Assembly (NCBI GenBank): GCA_002307095.1
Contig: DBTO01000263.1
Location: 13,826 to 27,805 of the forward strand
DNA length: 13,980 nt
Direction of reading: 5' to 3'
From: Sulfurospirillum sp. UBA1314
Lineage (GTDB): Bacteria; Campylobacterota; Campylobacteria; Campylobacterales; Sulfurospirillaceae
The position numbers and the translations under genes were made by a program. The notes under the pieces are model-generated. The model worked only from the letters and a program-made list of their open reading frames with translations, ran no database searches and was not told the DNA's origin. Shown in pieces: positions 1 to 6,694 of this stretch (positions within the stretch are counted from its first letter, which is position 1; every line of letters starts with the position of its first letter).

Positions 1-101
1 AAAGTTTCAAACCCATTTGCGCAGGAATCATCCAAAAAGCGTATGTCAAAGTCTATGAGATTTTGCTAGAACATGGCTATGACTACGGAAATAGAGCGTA
101 A
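1..101 (+). CDS. C-terminal end of a small protein, possibly C-GCAxxG-C-C family (5' partial)
   Basis: An open frame enters from the left edge (first whole codon at position 3) and ends at TAA 99-101, giving 32 residues that begin SFKPICAGIIQKAY and end YDYGNRA. The other two forward frames stop earlier, at 55-57 and 67-69. The tail has one Cys followed by an amphipathic helix, which resembles the end of redox-type C-GCAxxG-C-C proteins, where the last Cys precedes a final helix. In the Desulfovibrio DVU1551-1555 gene set, which the next four genes resemble, a C-GCAxxG-C-C protein lies directly upstream of the radical SAM gene. The family name rests on that synteny and a weak tail resemblance; the diagnostic motif lies outside the window. 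Confidence 0.5.
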   Translation, partial: SFKPICAGIIQKAYVKVYEILLEHGYDYGNRA

Positions 102-105
102 TCCA

Positions 106-1428
106 ATGATGCACACGGAGAGTTTATGTCCGATCTGCTTGCGCGTTCTTGAGGCGTTTATTGTCGAAGAAAAGGATCGTGCTTTTATGCTTAAAACCTG
201 CCCTGAACACGGATCGTTTGAGACGGTTTTATGGCGAGGCGAGACGCCAATGAATGAGTGGATTCGCACCAAAGAGAGAGCGACCATCTCACATCCTATC
301 ACAGAGATTGACAAGGGGTGTCCGTTTGATTGTGGGTTGTGCAGTGCGCACAGGCAACACACCTGTACCGCACTGATTGAAGTAACTTCACGGTGTAACC
401 TTAACTGTCGTTTCTGTTTTGCGGACGCGTTAGATAGTAAAAGCACTGACCCAACCTTAGCGCAGTTGCGGTTTCAGTTTGAGAGCATTTTGAAAGTCTC
501 AGGCAGATGCAATATCCAACTCTCTGGCGGCGAGCCAACGGTAAGGGATGATTTGTCAGAGATTATTCGCATCGGTGTTGAGCTTGGATTTGCATTTATT
601 CAGGTCAATACCAATGGGATTCGCATGGGAAAAGACGAAGCGTACGTGAAAGCGCTTAAAGAAGCGGGGCTTAGTTCGATTTTTTTACAGTTTGATGGCA
701 TTGATGATGCGATTTATGAAAAGTTACGCGGTCGTGCGCTCTTTGATGTTAAGGTGCAAGCGATTGAAAACTGTCGAAAATTTGGCATTGGTGTGGTGTT
801 GGTTCCTACTATCGTGCCCCATGTCAATGTGGAGAGCATTGGTGACATCATCCGTTTTGGTATAAGCCAAACGCCTACTGTCCGAGGGGTGCATTTTCAG
901 CCGGTGAGTTATTTTGGGCGTATTCCCAAAGCTCCCAGAGATGAAGATCGCATCACTTTACCTGAAATCATGGAGTGTATTTGCGAGCAAACCGATCAGA
1001 TGGTTGAGATGCAGAGTATGAAACCTCCCGGATGCGAAAATGCGCTCTGTTCGTTTCATGGCAATTATTGGATCGAAGAGGGCAGCTTAAAGCCTGTGAG
1101 TAAACGCTCGTGTTGTTCGAGTGGTGGTGAAAAAGCAGAAGAGGGGGCAAATAAAGCCAAAGCCTTTGTGGCGCGCAACTGGTCGTATCAAAAGCAGGTG
1201 CATGAAGAGAAGCTTTCGGATTGGGACAAGATCCTCAGTGCTATACAAAACAACGCTTTTAGCCTCTCAGGCATGGCATTTCAAGATGCGTGGAATGTCA
1301 ATTTAGAGCGCATTCGCGATTGTTGTATTCATGTCTCCACGGTGGAGGGAAAGCTGATTCCATTTTGCATGTACAACATCACCAACATGGAAGGGACGTC
1401 TCTGTATCGAGACGCAAAGAGGGCATGA
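106..1428 (+). CDS. Cys-rich radical SAM protein, TrsS-like
   Basis: This is a predicted 4Fe-4S radical SAM enzyme of 440 residues. Numbered from the ATG at 106, it has an N-terminal Cys knuckle (CPIC, Cys8/Cys11, then CPEHG at Cys32), a further CPFDCGLC cluster (Cys72/76/79) with Cys87, the radical SAM motif CNLNCRFC (Cys97/101/104), and SGGEPT at 140-145 for SAM binding. The C-terminal third adds Cys310, Cys315, a CC pair at 336-337, a CC pair at 406-407 and Cys421, so auxiliary clusters are likely. It resembles the family called radical SAM (seleno)protein TrsS, some members of which contain selenocysteine; here the frame has only Cys and no internal TGA. The start at 106 puts the protein four bases after the upstream stop and begins MMHTESLCPIC, as homologues do in my recollection. 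An ATG at 73 in frame would overlap the upstream gene by 29 bases. The gene overlaps the downstream ligase by 4 bp. The substrate is unknown; a molybdenum cofactor-related role is inferred from the neighbours. Confidence 0.85.
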   Translation: MMHTESLCPICLRVLEAFIVEEKDRAFMLKTCPEHGSFETVLWRGETPMNEWIRTKERATISHPITEIDKGCPFDCGLCSAHRQHTCTALIEVTSRCNLNCRFCFADALDSKSTDPTLAQLRFQFESILKVSGRCNIQLSGGEPTVRDDLSEIIRIGVELGFAFIQVNTNGIRMGKDEAYVKALKEAGLSSIFLQFDGIDDAIYEKLRGRALFDVKVQAIENCRKFGIGVVLVPTIVPHVNVESIGDIIRFGISQTPTVRGVHFQPVSYFGRIPKAPRDEDRITLPEIMECICEQTDQMVEMQSMKPPGCENALCSFHGNYWIEEGSLKPVSKRSCCSSGGEKAEEGANKAKAFVARNWSYQKQVHEEKLSDWDKILSAIQNNAFSLSGMAFQDAWNVNLERIRDCCIHVSTVEGKLIPFCMYNITNMEGTSLYRDAKRA

Positions 1429-2729
1429 TGATCATCACACCATTGCAAAACTGGATCGCCCAGCGAACACAACTGGCTTCAAAAAGTCAAGATGCTTTGC
1501 GGGCGTATCAGTTTGAAAAGCTCATGCAAACCTTAGCCTATGCCAAAACGAAGAGTCGGTTTTACCGTGAAAGATTGAAAGAAGTTGATCTTAATGCCAT
1601 CACATCGCTCAAAGATTTTGAGCGCATTGCGTTTACGACACCTGAGGAGATCAAAAAGCATGGCTCTGATTTTGTCTGTGTGTCTCATTCCGACATTGAG
1701 CGCATTGTGACTTTAAATACCTCTGGGACAACGGGTGATGAGAAACGCATCTTTTTTACGCAGGAAGATTTGGAAGCGACCATTGACTTTTTTCAGCATG
1801 GGATGAAGTGTCTGGTGGATGCAAGCGATACGGTGATGGTTTTGCTTCCAGGTCCTGCTTATGGGAGCATCGGGGATTTGCTTCAAAAAGCGCTGGCAAA
1901 AAGTGGAATCCAGTGCATCGTGCATGGTGTGCTCAGCGATGTTGAAAAAATGGCGCAGTGCATTGAAGAAAATCACATTACCTGCATTGTGGGGATTCCG
2001 ATGCAGGTACTTTACCTCAGTCGTGTTAAGCCAGAACTTTTTTACCGTCACATCACCAAAGTGCTTTTGAGCACCGATTATGTGCCAGATGCCCTCGTGG
2101 AGGCACTGAGTCGTAATGGTACATGTAAAGTTTTTAACCATTACGGTATGACCGAGATGGGGTATGGCGGAGGCGTTGAGTGCGCGTGTTTGAATGGGTA
2201 TCACTTACGGGAGAACGATCTCTATTTTGAGATTATTGACCCGATTTCAGGTGCGCCTGTCAAAGACGGAGCGTATGGCGAAGTGGTTTTTACAACACTG
2301 AATCGTCAAGCGATGCCACTGATTCGCTACAAAACAGGCGATAGGGCGCGGTTTTTAACAAAGCCTTGTGCGTGCGGTACGTTTTTGCGAACCATGGAAA
2401 AAGTGCAAGGGCGTATAGAAAACAGAGTTTTTATCCATGGGCATGAAATTCACCTAAAAGCGTTAGATGAAATCCTTTTACACTTTGATTCTATTTTAGA
2501 TTATACGCTGAGCGTGGAGGAAAATAATACCTTACATGTAAAGCTCATTCTTGCAAATAAAGAGCGCTCAGTAGCGCTTAAAGAGGAGGTTATTAGGCGT
2601 ATTCGAGAGCATTTTACTTTTGAGTTTACGCTCCATATAGACGTACACGAAGACGATCGTTCACCCAAAATAACCCAGAGCATGATCAAACGAACATTAC
2701 ACGACAACAGACAAGGAGCAAAGGTATGA
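1425..2729 (+). CDS. PaaK/F390 synthetase-like AMP-dependent ligase (DVU_1553-like)
   Basis: This 434-residue member of the adenylate-forming superfamily has the length of the phenylacetate-CoA ligase / coenzyme F390 synthetase branch. Visible motifs are the ATP loop SGTTG (100-104), the HYGMTE adenylate-binding motif (239-244) and YKTGD (302-306). Cys253/Cys255 and a CACG segment (Cys315/Cys317) could form the small metal site common in this branch. The family activates a carboxylate as an acyl-AMP and then transfers it to CoA or leaves it adenylated. In F390 synthetase the substrate is a cofactor, so a cofactor substrate is plausible here. The start at 1425 follows AGAGGG at good spacing and overlaps the radical SAM stop in an ATGA, while the stop overlaps the XdhC start in another ATGA. 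A longer open frame back to 1290 only shadows the radical SAM gene. Family call is strong; the true substrate is unknown. Confidence 0.87.
   Translation: MMIITPLQNWIAQRTQLASKSQDALRAYQFEKLMQTLAYAKTKSRFYRERLKEVDLNAITSLKDFERIAFTTPEEIKKHGSDFVCVSHSDIERIVTLNTSGTTGDEKRIFFTQEDLEATIDFFQHGMKCLVDASDTVMVLLPGPAYGSIGDLLQKALAKSGIQCIVHGVLSDVEKMAQCIEENHITCIVGIPMQVLYLSRVKPELFYRHITKVLLSTDYVPDALVEALSRNGTCKVFNHYGMTEMGYGGGVECACLNGYHLRENDLYFEIIDPISGAPVKDGAYGEVVFTTLNRQAMPLIRYKTGDRARFLTKPCACGTFLRTMEKVQGRIENRVFIHGHEIHLKALDEILLHFDSILDYTLSVEENNTLHVKLILANKERSVALKEEVIRRIREHFTFEFTLHIDVHEDDRSPKITQSMIKRTLHDNRQGAKV
2120..2129. repeat. TACATGTAAA palindrome copy
   Basis: Inside the ligase gene; read as Thr-Cys-Lys (ACA TGT AAA). 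Confidence 0.7.
2532..2541. repeat. TTACATGTAA palindrome copy
   Basis: Inside the ligase gene; read as Leu-His-Val, a different frame from the copy at 2120. Confidence 0.75.
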
Positions 2730-3760
2730 AAACCATCGTAGAACACATTGTAGATAGTTTAAATGAACAGCATGAAATCGTTACAGCAACCATATTGCAC
2801 AAAAGTGGTTCAGCGCCTAGAGAAGCGGGCACGAAGATGGTGATTCGCAAAGATACGTCCATTGAAGGCACGATCGGCGGCGGAACTCTAGAAGCCATGG
2901 CGATGCAATTAGCCCCTGAGGTATTTAAAACCAAACAGAGTTCCATCGAAGAGATTGAACTGACCGATGATGACGCAAGAGCTTCGGGTATGGTGTGTGG
3001 TGGCGAAGTTAGCGTGCTTTTGGAGCACATCGATGCGCTTGATATTGCGCAACTCAACATCTACCATAAAGCCAAAGAACTCAAAGCCGTGGGTACGGAT
3101 TTTATCATGATAACCAACATTACACAGACAAACAGGCGTGTGAATGGCAAACATAAATGGATATGTACGGAAACAGAGCTATTTGGCGAGGAGGACAAAG
3201 AGGTACAAGGCATTGTGCAGGATCTTTGGGAGAATTTTTACCATGTCAAATTTCATTTACATGTAGGAAAAAATCGCTACATGATCGAGCCTTTTTACGC
3301 GATGGATCGGCTCTACATCGTGGGAGCTGGGCATGTCTCTCAGCAAATCGCCTTACTCTCCAAAGCACTTGGGTTTTACACCGTTGTCATTGATGATAGA
3401 GAAGCGTTTGCCAATCAAGAGCGCTTCCCAACGGCGGATGAAATTCATGTAGTCTCTTCGACGTATGAGGGATTGCTTCAAAAAGTGGGGATTCCGCCTA
3501 ACAGTTACATCGCCATCGTGACCAGAGGTGTTGATAAAGTCGTACTGGAGCAAGCCCTTCATATGCGCGCCAAATACATCGGGATGATTGGGAGTAAAAC
3601 TAAGCGCAATTATGTGTATGCTGAGCTGTTGAAAGAAGGATTTGCGCAACAAGCGTTAGATGAGGTGCATTGTCCTATCGGTGTGTCTATCAATGCGCAA
3701 ACGCCTGAGGAGATCGCCGTTAGCATCGTTGCTGAGTTAACCCAAGTGAAAAGAAGTTAG
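2726..3760 (+). CDS. XdhC/CoxI-family molybdoenzyme maturation protein
   Basis: XdhC proteins bind molybdenum cofactor, help insert the terminal sulfur and pass the cofactor to xanthine dehydrogenase or aldehyde oxidoreductase-type enzymes. This 344-residue protein shows the N-terminal XdhC_CoxI domain (about 10-100: SGSAPREAGTKM, then GTIGGGTLE, then GMVCGGE with the conserved Cys91) and a C-terminal Rossmann domain (about 195-340: YIVGAGHVSQ at 198-206, YIGMIGSKTKR at 284-294, HCPIGV at 315-320). Both halves are intact. The start follows AAGGAGC and overlaps the ligase stop by 4 bp, which implies coupled translation. It anchors the whole operon to molybdenum enzyme maturation. No molybdenum hydroxylase is in the window, so its client must be encoded elsewhere, perhaps upstream of position 1. 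Confidence 0.93.
   Translation: MKTIVEHIVDSLNEQHEIVTATILHKSGSAPREAGTKMVIRKDTSIEGTIGGGTLEAMAMQLAPEVFKTKQSSIEEIELTDDDARASGMVCGGEVSVLLEHIDALDIAQLNIYHKAKELKAVGTDFIMITNITQTNRRVNGKHKWICTETELFGEEDKEVQGIVQDLWENFYHVKFHLHVGKNRYMIEPFYAMDRLYIVGAGHVSQQIALLSKALGFYTVVIDDREAFANQERFPTADEIHVVSSTYEGLLQKVGIPPNSYIAIVTRGVDKVVLEQALHMRAKYIGMIGSKTKRNYVYAELLKEGFAQQALDEVHCPIGVSINAQTPEEIAVSIVAELTQVKRS
3256..3265. repeat. TTTACATGTA palindrome copy
   Basis: Inside the XdhC-family gene, in the poorly conserved linker between the two domains; read as Leu-His-Val. Confidence 0.75.
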
Positions 3761-3763
3761 ACG

Positions 3764-4870
3764 ATGACAAAGCGTAGTATCGGTGTTTTGATTATTGCCG
3801 CTGGGTATTCGTCGCGTATGCACGATTTTAAACCCCTCTTGCCTTTTGGAAAAACGAGTGCGTTAAAACGGCTTATTTTGACCTACCAAGCGCATGGAAT
3901 AGAGTCTATTTACGTTGTGGTTGGGCATCGCCAAGAAGAGATCAGAGAGGTTTTAAAAGAGGAAAAGGTTACGATCGTTTACAACGAAGCGTACGATCAA
4001 GGGATGTTTAGCTCGATTCAAACAGGGCTTCGCGCGATGGATGACACATTGAGTGCATTTTACATGCAGCCTGTGGATATTCCGCTCATCAAAGCTCAAA
4101 GCCTTGAGCGGTTGTATGAGGCGTATGAAAGCACGCGCAAAGGGGTCATTTACCCAACATTTTTGGGGCATAAAGGGCATCCTCCACTCATTGATAAGAA
4201 ATATAAAGCGCAGATTTTAGCCAGTAACGGCGAAGGTGGACTTAAAAAAGTACTCGAAGCGTTTCAGGATGATGCTTTACATGTAAACGTCTGCGAGCAG
4301 TCGGTTTTAATGGATATGGACACGAAAGAAGATTATGAAAACCTTCTGCGTTACGAAGCGTTGAGCGCTCCCAATAAAGAAGAGTGTTTGGCGATGATGC
4401 TTCAAAACGAGGTGCCACCCCACATCATCAAGCATTGCGAAGCGGTGGAAAAAATGGCGTGCAATCTGCATGAACAGATCACCTGTTTTAACCTAGGCAT
4501 CGACAAAGATACTTTAAGTGCGGCGGCATTGCTGCATGACATCGCTCGTAAAGAGAAAAATCATGCGTTAGTGGGTGCGCAAAAGCTTCGCGCGATGGGC
4601 TACGATGCCATCGGTGATCTGATCGCAACACACATGGACATTGACGTCGATGTGAATGCGGCGATCAGTGCGAATGAATTGCTCTTTTTAGCCGATAAAC
4701 TGGTGGACGAAGATGAGGTGTGTGGTTTTGAAAAGCGCTTCGCTCGGGCGTTTCAAAAATGCGAAGGAAACCTCGAAGCACAACGCAATATCACCCAACG
4801 TTTAAACGCCACACGCATGATTATTTCCAAGATCGAAAAACTTACATGTAAGGTGTTTCCTTATGGTTGA
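3764..4870 (+). CDS. MocA-like nucleotidyltransferase fused to an HD phosphohydrolase domain (DVU_1551-like)
   Basis: This 368-residue protein has two domains. Residues 5-195 are a MobA/MocA-type NTP transferase: LIIAAGYSSRM (9-19) is the nucleotide loop, K24 lies in the FKPLLPF segment, PVDIPL (103-108) carries the metal-binding Asp, GHKGHPPLI (135-143) is the MocA-type cofactor-side motif, and DMDT is at 184-187. Such enzymes add CMP or GMP to molybdopterin. Residues 205-355 form an HD domain with His224, the LLHDIAR pair His258/Asp259, His290 and Asp311, typical of metal-dependent phosphohydrolases. It starts 3 bases after the XdhC stop, behind an AAAAGAAG purine run, and overlaps the next gene by 8 bp. 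MocA-like proteins beside XdhC normally make molybdopterin cytosine dinucleotide; the HD domain suggests a second, hydrolytic step on a nucleotide or phosphate ester, which is inference. Confidence 0.88.
   Translation: MTKRSIGVLIIAAGYSSRMHDFKPLLPFGKTSALKRLILTYQAHGIESIYVVVGHRQEEIREVLKEEKVTIVYNEAYDQGMFSSIQTGLRAMDDTLSAFYMQPVDIPLIKAQSLERLYEAYESTRKGVIYPTFLGHKGHPPLIDKKYKAQILASNGEGGLKKVLEAFQDDALHVNVCEQSVLMDMDTKEDYENLLRYEALSAPNKEECLAMMLQNEVPPHIIKHCEAVEKMACNLHEQITCFNLGIDKDTLSAAALLHDIARKEKNHALVGAQKLRAMGYDAIGDLIATHMDIDVDVNAAISANELLFLADKLVDEDEVCGFEKRFARAFQKCEGNLEAQRNITQRLNATRMIISKIEKLTCKVFPYG
4276..4287. repeat. TTTACATGTAAA palindrome copy (full)
   Basis: Full 12-base copy inside the nucleotidyltransferase domain; read as Leu-His-Val-Asn. 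Confidence 0.8.
4842..4851. repeat. TTACATGTAA palindrome copy
   Basis: Near the end of the nucleotidyltransferase-HD gene; read as Thr-Cys-Lys. It directly abuts the ribosome binding site of the phosphatase gene, which uses its last AA. Confidence 0.75.
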
Positions 4871-5444
4871 AAAAGTCTATCTGCTTCGTCATGGGCATGT
4901 TGATAACGGAAGTGAGAAAAGGTATTTGGGACGTACGGATGTGCCACTGGATGCGTTAGGATTAGAGCAAGCGCAAGGATTGCATGAGTATTTTAAAGCG
5001 ATTCACGTTGATGCCATTTTTACCAGTCCTTTGAAGCGTTGTGTGCAAACGACAGAGATGCTCTCTGAGAAATTTCAGGTTGTGGAGGCATTGACTGAGA
5101 TCGATATGGGGGATTGGGAAAATGTTCCGATGGCAGACATTCAGTCATGCTATCCTAAACTCTATACGCAACGAGGTGAAAATTTGGAGTACTTTACCCC
5201 ACCCAATGGCGAGAGTTTTCACATGATGGCACAGCGTGCGAGACAGGCATTTGAGAAAATCGTACAGAGTGGTGATGGAACCATCATCATCGTCGCCCAC
5301 GCAGGAGTCAATCGCATGATTCTTACGCATCTTTTTGGCATTGAAATCAATGATATGTTTAGCATTGTCCAACCGTTTGCGTGTGTCAATGAATTAACAT
5401 GGGATAGGGAACGTACGCAGTGGGAGTATCGAAACGTTTTATAA
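4863..5444 (+). CDS. Histidine phosphatase family protein (CobC/phosphoglycerate mutase-like)
   Basis: This 193-residue soluble enzyme belongs to the histidine phosphatase superfamily. The phosphohistidine motif LLRHGHVD puts the catalytic His at residue 10, flanked by Arg9; SPLKRCVQT supplies Arg59, TEIDMGDWE the acidic residue near 79, and VAHAGVN the second His (146). The length and the RHG..GRTDVPL pattern are close to alpha-ribazole phosphatase CobC, so a naive annotation would assign it to cobalamin synthesis. No cobalamin gene is adjacent. Its position as the last gene of the molybdenum-linked operon, overlapping the nucleotidyltransferase-HD gene by 8 bp, makes removal of a phosphate from a cofactor intermediate the more likely role. 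The ribosome binding site AAGG (4850-4853) lies directly against a palindrome copy. A strong hairpin terminator starts in its stop codon. Confidence 0.85.
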   Translation: MVEKVYLLRHGHVDNGSEKRYLGRTDVPLDALGLEQAQGLHEYFKAIHVDAIFTSPLKRCVQTTEMLSEKFQVVEALTEIDMGDWENVPMADIQSCYPKLYTQRGENLEYFTPPNGESFHMMAQRARQAFEKIVQSGDGTIIIVAHAGVNRMILTHLFGIEINDMFSIVQPFACVNELTWDRERTQWEYRNVL

Positions 5445-5470
5445 AGAGGCTTTACATGTAAAGCCTCTTT
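5443..5470. terminator. Bidirectional hairpin terminator built on the TTTACATGTAAA palindrome
   Basis: This is a perfect 28-bp palindrome: AAAGAGGCTTTA, then CATG, then the exact reverse complement TAAAGCCTCTTT. As RNA it gives a 12-bp stem with a four-base loop followed by U-rich sequence in both directions. It begins inside the stop codon of the + strand phosphatase gene (stop 5442-5444) and lies 14 bases from the end of the - strand CNNM gene, so it can serve both converging genes. Confidence 0.85.
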
Positions 5471-5483
5471 TGTGCGGATAAAC

Positions 5484-6560
5484 TTAGTAAACCTTCGCTT
5501 TTTCGAGCTTTTTACGCTCGACTTTCATGCGGTCTTGGAATTTTTTACTACGATCTTTGGCAAAGAGTTGCATGTCTTCGACTTCGTCCATCTCATCCAC
5601 GATTTCAACACCTAAAAGCGTTTCAATCGCATCTTCAAGGGTGACAACACCTGCCGTTTGACCATAACTATCAAACACCACAAACAGATGCGTTTTGCGC
5701 TTAATGAACTGATCGATCAGGTTTGGTACGGGAAGATTTTCAGAAACCATATGCACTTCGTGTGCGATGTGTTCGAGTGTGATGGTATCGTGGTCTTCCA
5801 CGCTCTCCTCTAAAATGCGTTGGTTAAAGGCAATGCCCACAACATCATCCAGTGTCTCTCTAAACACAGGAATACGTGAGTGAATGTACATACGATCATC
5901 TTCAATCGCATCTTCAATTGTTGTTGTAGCAGGAAGCGCAAACACAACACTGCGTGGTGTCATAATATCTTTGGCTTTAATATTTTTAAGTTTTAAAAGA
6001 TTTTCAATCAGATCACTCTCTTTGCTGAGGATCGATCCCTCTTTTTCACCCATCGCAACGACTGCCATAATCTCATCGCGCGAAAAATTCCCCTGTTGCT
6101 TTTTGTTTTTGGAGATATAGTTGGTCAAAAGCGATGAAATCCACGTAAATGGCGTACTGATTGTCACAAGAAACGCGATCATATACGCGGAAGGGATTAA
6201 CAGTTTTTTCCAGTAAAGGGCACCAATGGTTTTAGGAATAATCTCTGAAACATACAAAATGAGTAGCGTTACAACAAACGCCACCAAAGTTTGCCATTCG
6301 GCACCAAAGAGGATTTGCGTTTGCGCACCCACCCCTGCAGCTCCCATTGTATGGGCGAAGGTATTGAATGTCAAGATAGAAGAGATCGGTTTATCAATGT
6401 TGGCTTTTTGCTCTTTAATGATAGCAATAACATTTTCATTGTTTTCTTTGGGAAGTGTTTCAATGTAAGAGTTCGTGCTAGAGAGTAAAACCGCTTCTAA
6501 AACGGAACAGAGGAACGATACGGAAAGAGCAAGAGAAAGATAGACGATCAGAAGTGTCAT
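5484..6560 (-). CDS. CNNM/DUF21 transmembrane and CBS-pair protein (CorB/CorC-like)
   Basis: This 358-residue inner-membrane protein is related to the CorB/CNNM magnesium transporters and so-called hemolysin-C proteins. Residues 1-150 hold the DUF21 membrane domain: an N-terminal helix (3-27), a re-entrant segment around 58-85, helices near 90-107 and 120-147, and the conserved SEIIPKT at 105-111. A CBS pair follows (about 195-325), with DIMTPR at 198-203 and the VTLEDAIETLLGVEIVDEMD signature at 306-325, which is the usual end of CBS2. The tail is short, charged and basic, and the CorC_HlyC domain found in many relatives is absent. Transport or regulation of Mg2+ or Co2+ is the family expectation, not shown. 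The start at 6560 follows GGGGAG at 6-7 bases and overlaps the stop of a candidate leader ORF in ATGA. Confidence 0.88.
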   Translation of the reverse strand: MTLLIVYLSLALSVSFLCSVLEAVLLSSTNSYIETLPKENNENVIAIIKEQKANIDKPISSILTFNTFAHTMGAAGVGAQTQILFGAEWQTLVAFVVTLLILYVSEIIPKTIGALYWKKLLIPSAYMIAFLVTISTPFTWISSLLTNYISKNKKQQGNFSRDEIMAVVAMGEKEGSILSKESDLIENLLKLKNIKAKDIMTPRSVVFALPATTTIEDAIEDDRMYIHSRIPVFRETLDDVVGIAFNQRILEESVEDHDTITLEHIAHEVHMVSENLPVPNLIDQFIKRKTHLFVVFDSYGQTAGVVTLEDAIETLLGVEIVDEMDEVEDMQLFAKDRSKKFQDRMKVERKKLEKAKVY

Positions 6561-6622
6561 AGAGCAACTCCCCTGAGATTAACGAAATGAAAACTAACCG
6601 AGTCCGGTTCGCTTTGGGTCAT
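6557..6622 (-). CDS. Candidate 21-residue leader peptide upstream of the CNNM gene
   Basis: A short frame opens with ATG (6622-6620) behind AAAGGA (8 bases upstream) and ends with TGA at 6559-6557, which overlaps the ATG of the CNNM gene. The peptide begins MTQSEPDSVS and ends LRGVAL. The CNNM ribosome binding site lies inside the short frame, and codons 4-9 contain an AACCG/CGGTT hairpin (6596-6609). A good ribosome site, a promoter 30 bases further up and the exact stop-start overlap argue against chance, but the frame is tiny and I have no conservation data. If real, it would couple CNNM translation to leader translation. Confidence 0.45.
   Translation of the reverse strand: MTQSEPDSVSFHFVNLRGVAL
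6596..6609 (-). promoter_or_regulatory. Small hairpin within the leader ORF
   Basis: AACCG pairs with CGGTT around a four-base loop (AGTC on the + strand), about 36 bases upstream of the CNNM start. Five mostly G-C pairs could form in the mRNA leader, and a translating ribosome on the leader ORF would disrupt it. A regulatory role is conjecture. Confidence 0.3.
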
Positions 6623-6652
6623 ACAGAATTCCTTTAAAATATTTTGTGGCGT

Positions 6653-6661
6653 ATTATAGCA
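6653..6661 (-). promoter_or_regulatory. Extended -10 promoter element for the leader ORF/CNNM unit
   Basis: On the - strand the sequence TGCTATAAT is a perfect extended -10 (TG, one base, TATAAT). It lies 30 bases upstream of the leader ATG and directly after the msrB terminator. No clear -35 hexamer is visible at 16-18 bases, which is common in Campylobacterota, where the upstream part is a T-rich run. Confidence 0.6.
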
Positions 6662-6666
6662 TAAAC

Positions 6667-6694
6667 AAAAAACTACTTTGTTTCGGAGACAAAG
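6667..6694 (-). terminator. Intrinsic terminator overlapping the msrB stop codon
   Basis: On the - strand CTTTGT (6694-6689) and ACAAAG (6681-6676) form a six-pair stem around a seven-base loop, followed by the msrB stop TAG and six T residues (6672-6667). The stem is short and A-T rich but the T run is well placed. It would separate msrB from the CNNM transcript. Confidence 0.5.

Noticed and set aside
66..446. 126-codon open frame on the - strand
   Set aside because: It is antisense to the radical SAM gene, and the translated + strand shows conserved Cys motifs throughout this stretch.
1290..1424. 45-codon N-terminal extension of the ligase frame
   Set aside because: It lies entirely within the radical SAM gene; ATG 1425 has a good ribosome site and the typical ATGA overlap.
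106..1428. Selenocysteine codon in the radical SAM gene
   Set aside because: The frame has no internal TGA; all candidate positions are Cys codons and the product ends at a normal TGA.
1713..2204. 163-codon open frame on the - strand
   Set aside because: It is fully inside the ligase gene on the opposite strand, shows no recognisable domain and has a composition expected of an antisense shadow.
4863..5444. Naming the phosphatase cobC (alpha-ribazole phosphatase)
   Set aside because: The similarity is at superfamily level and there are no cobalamin genes nearby; the operon context points to another cofactor.
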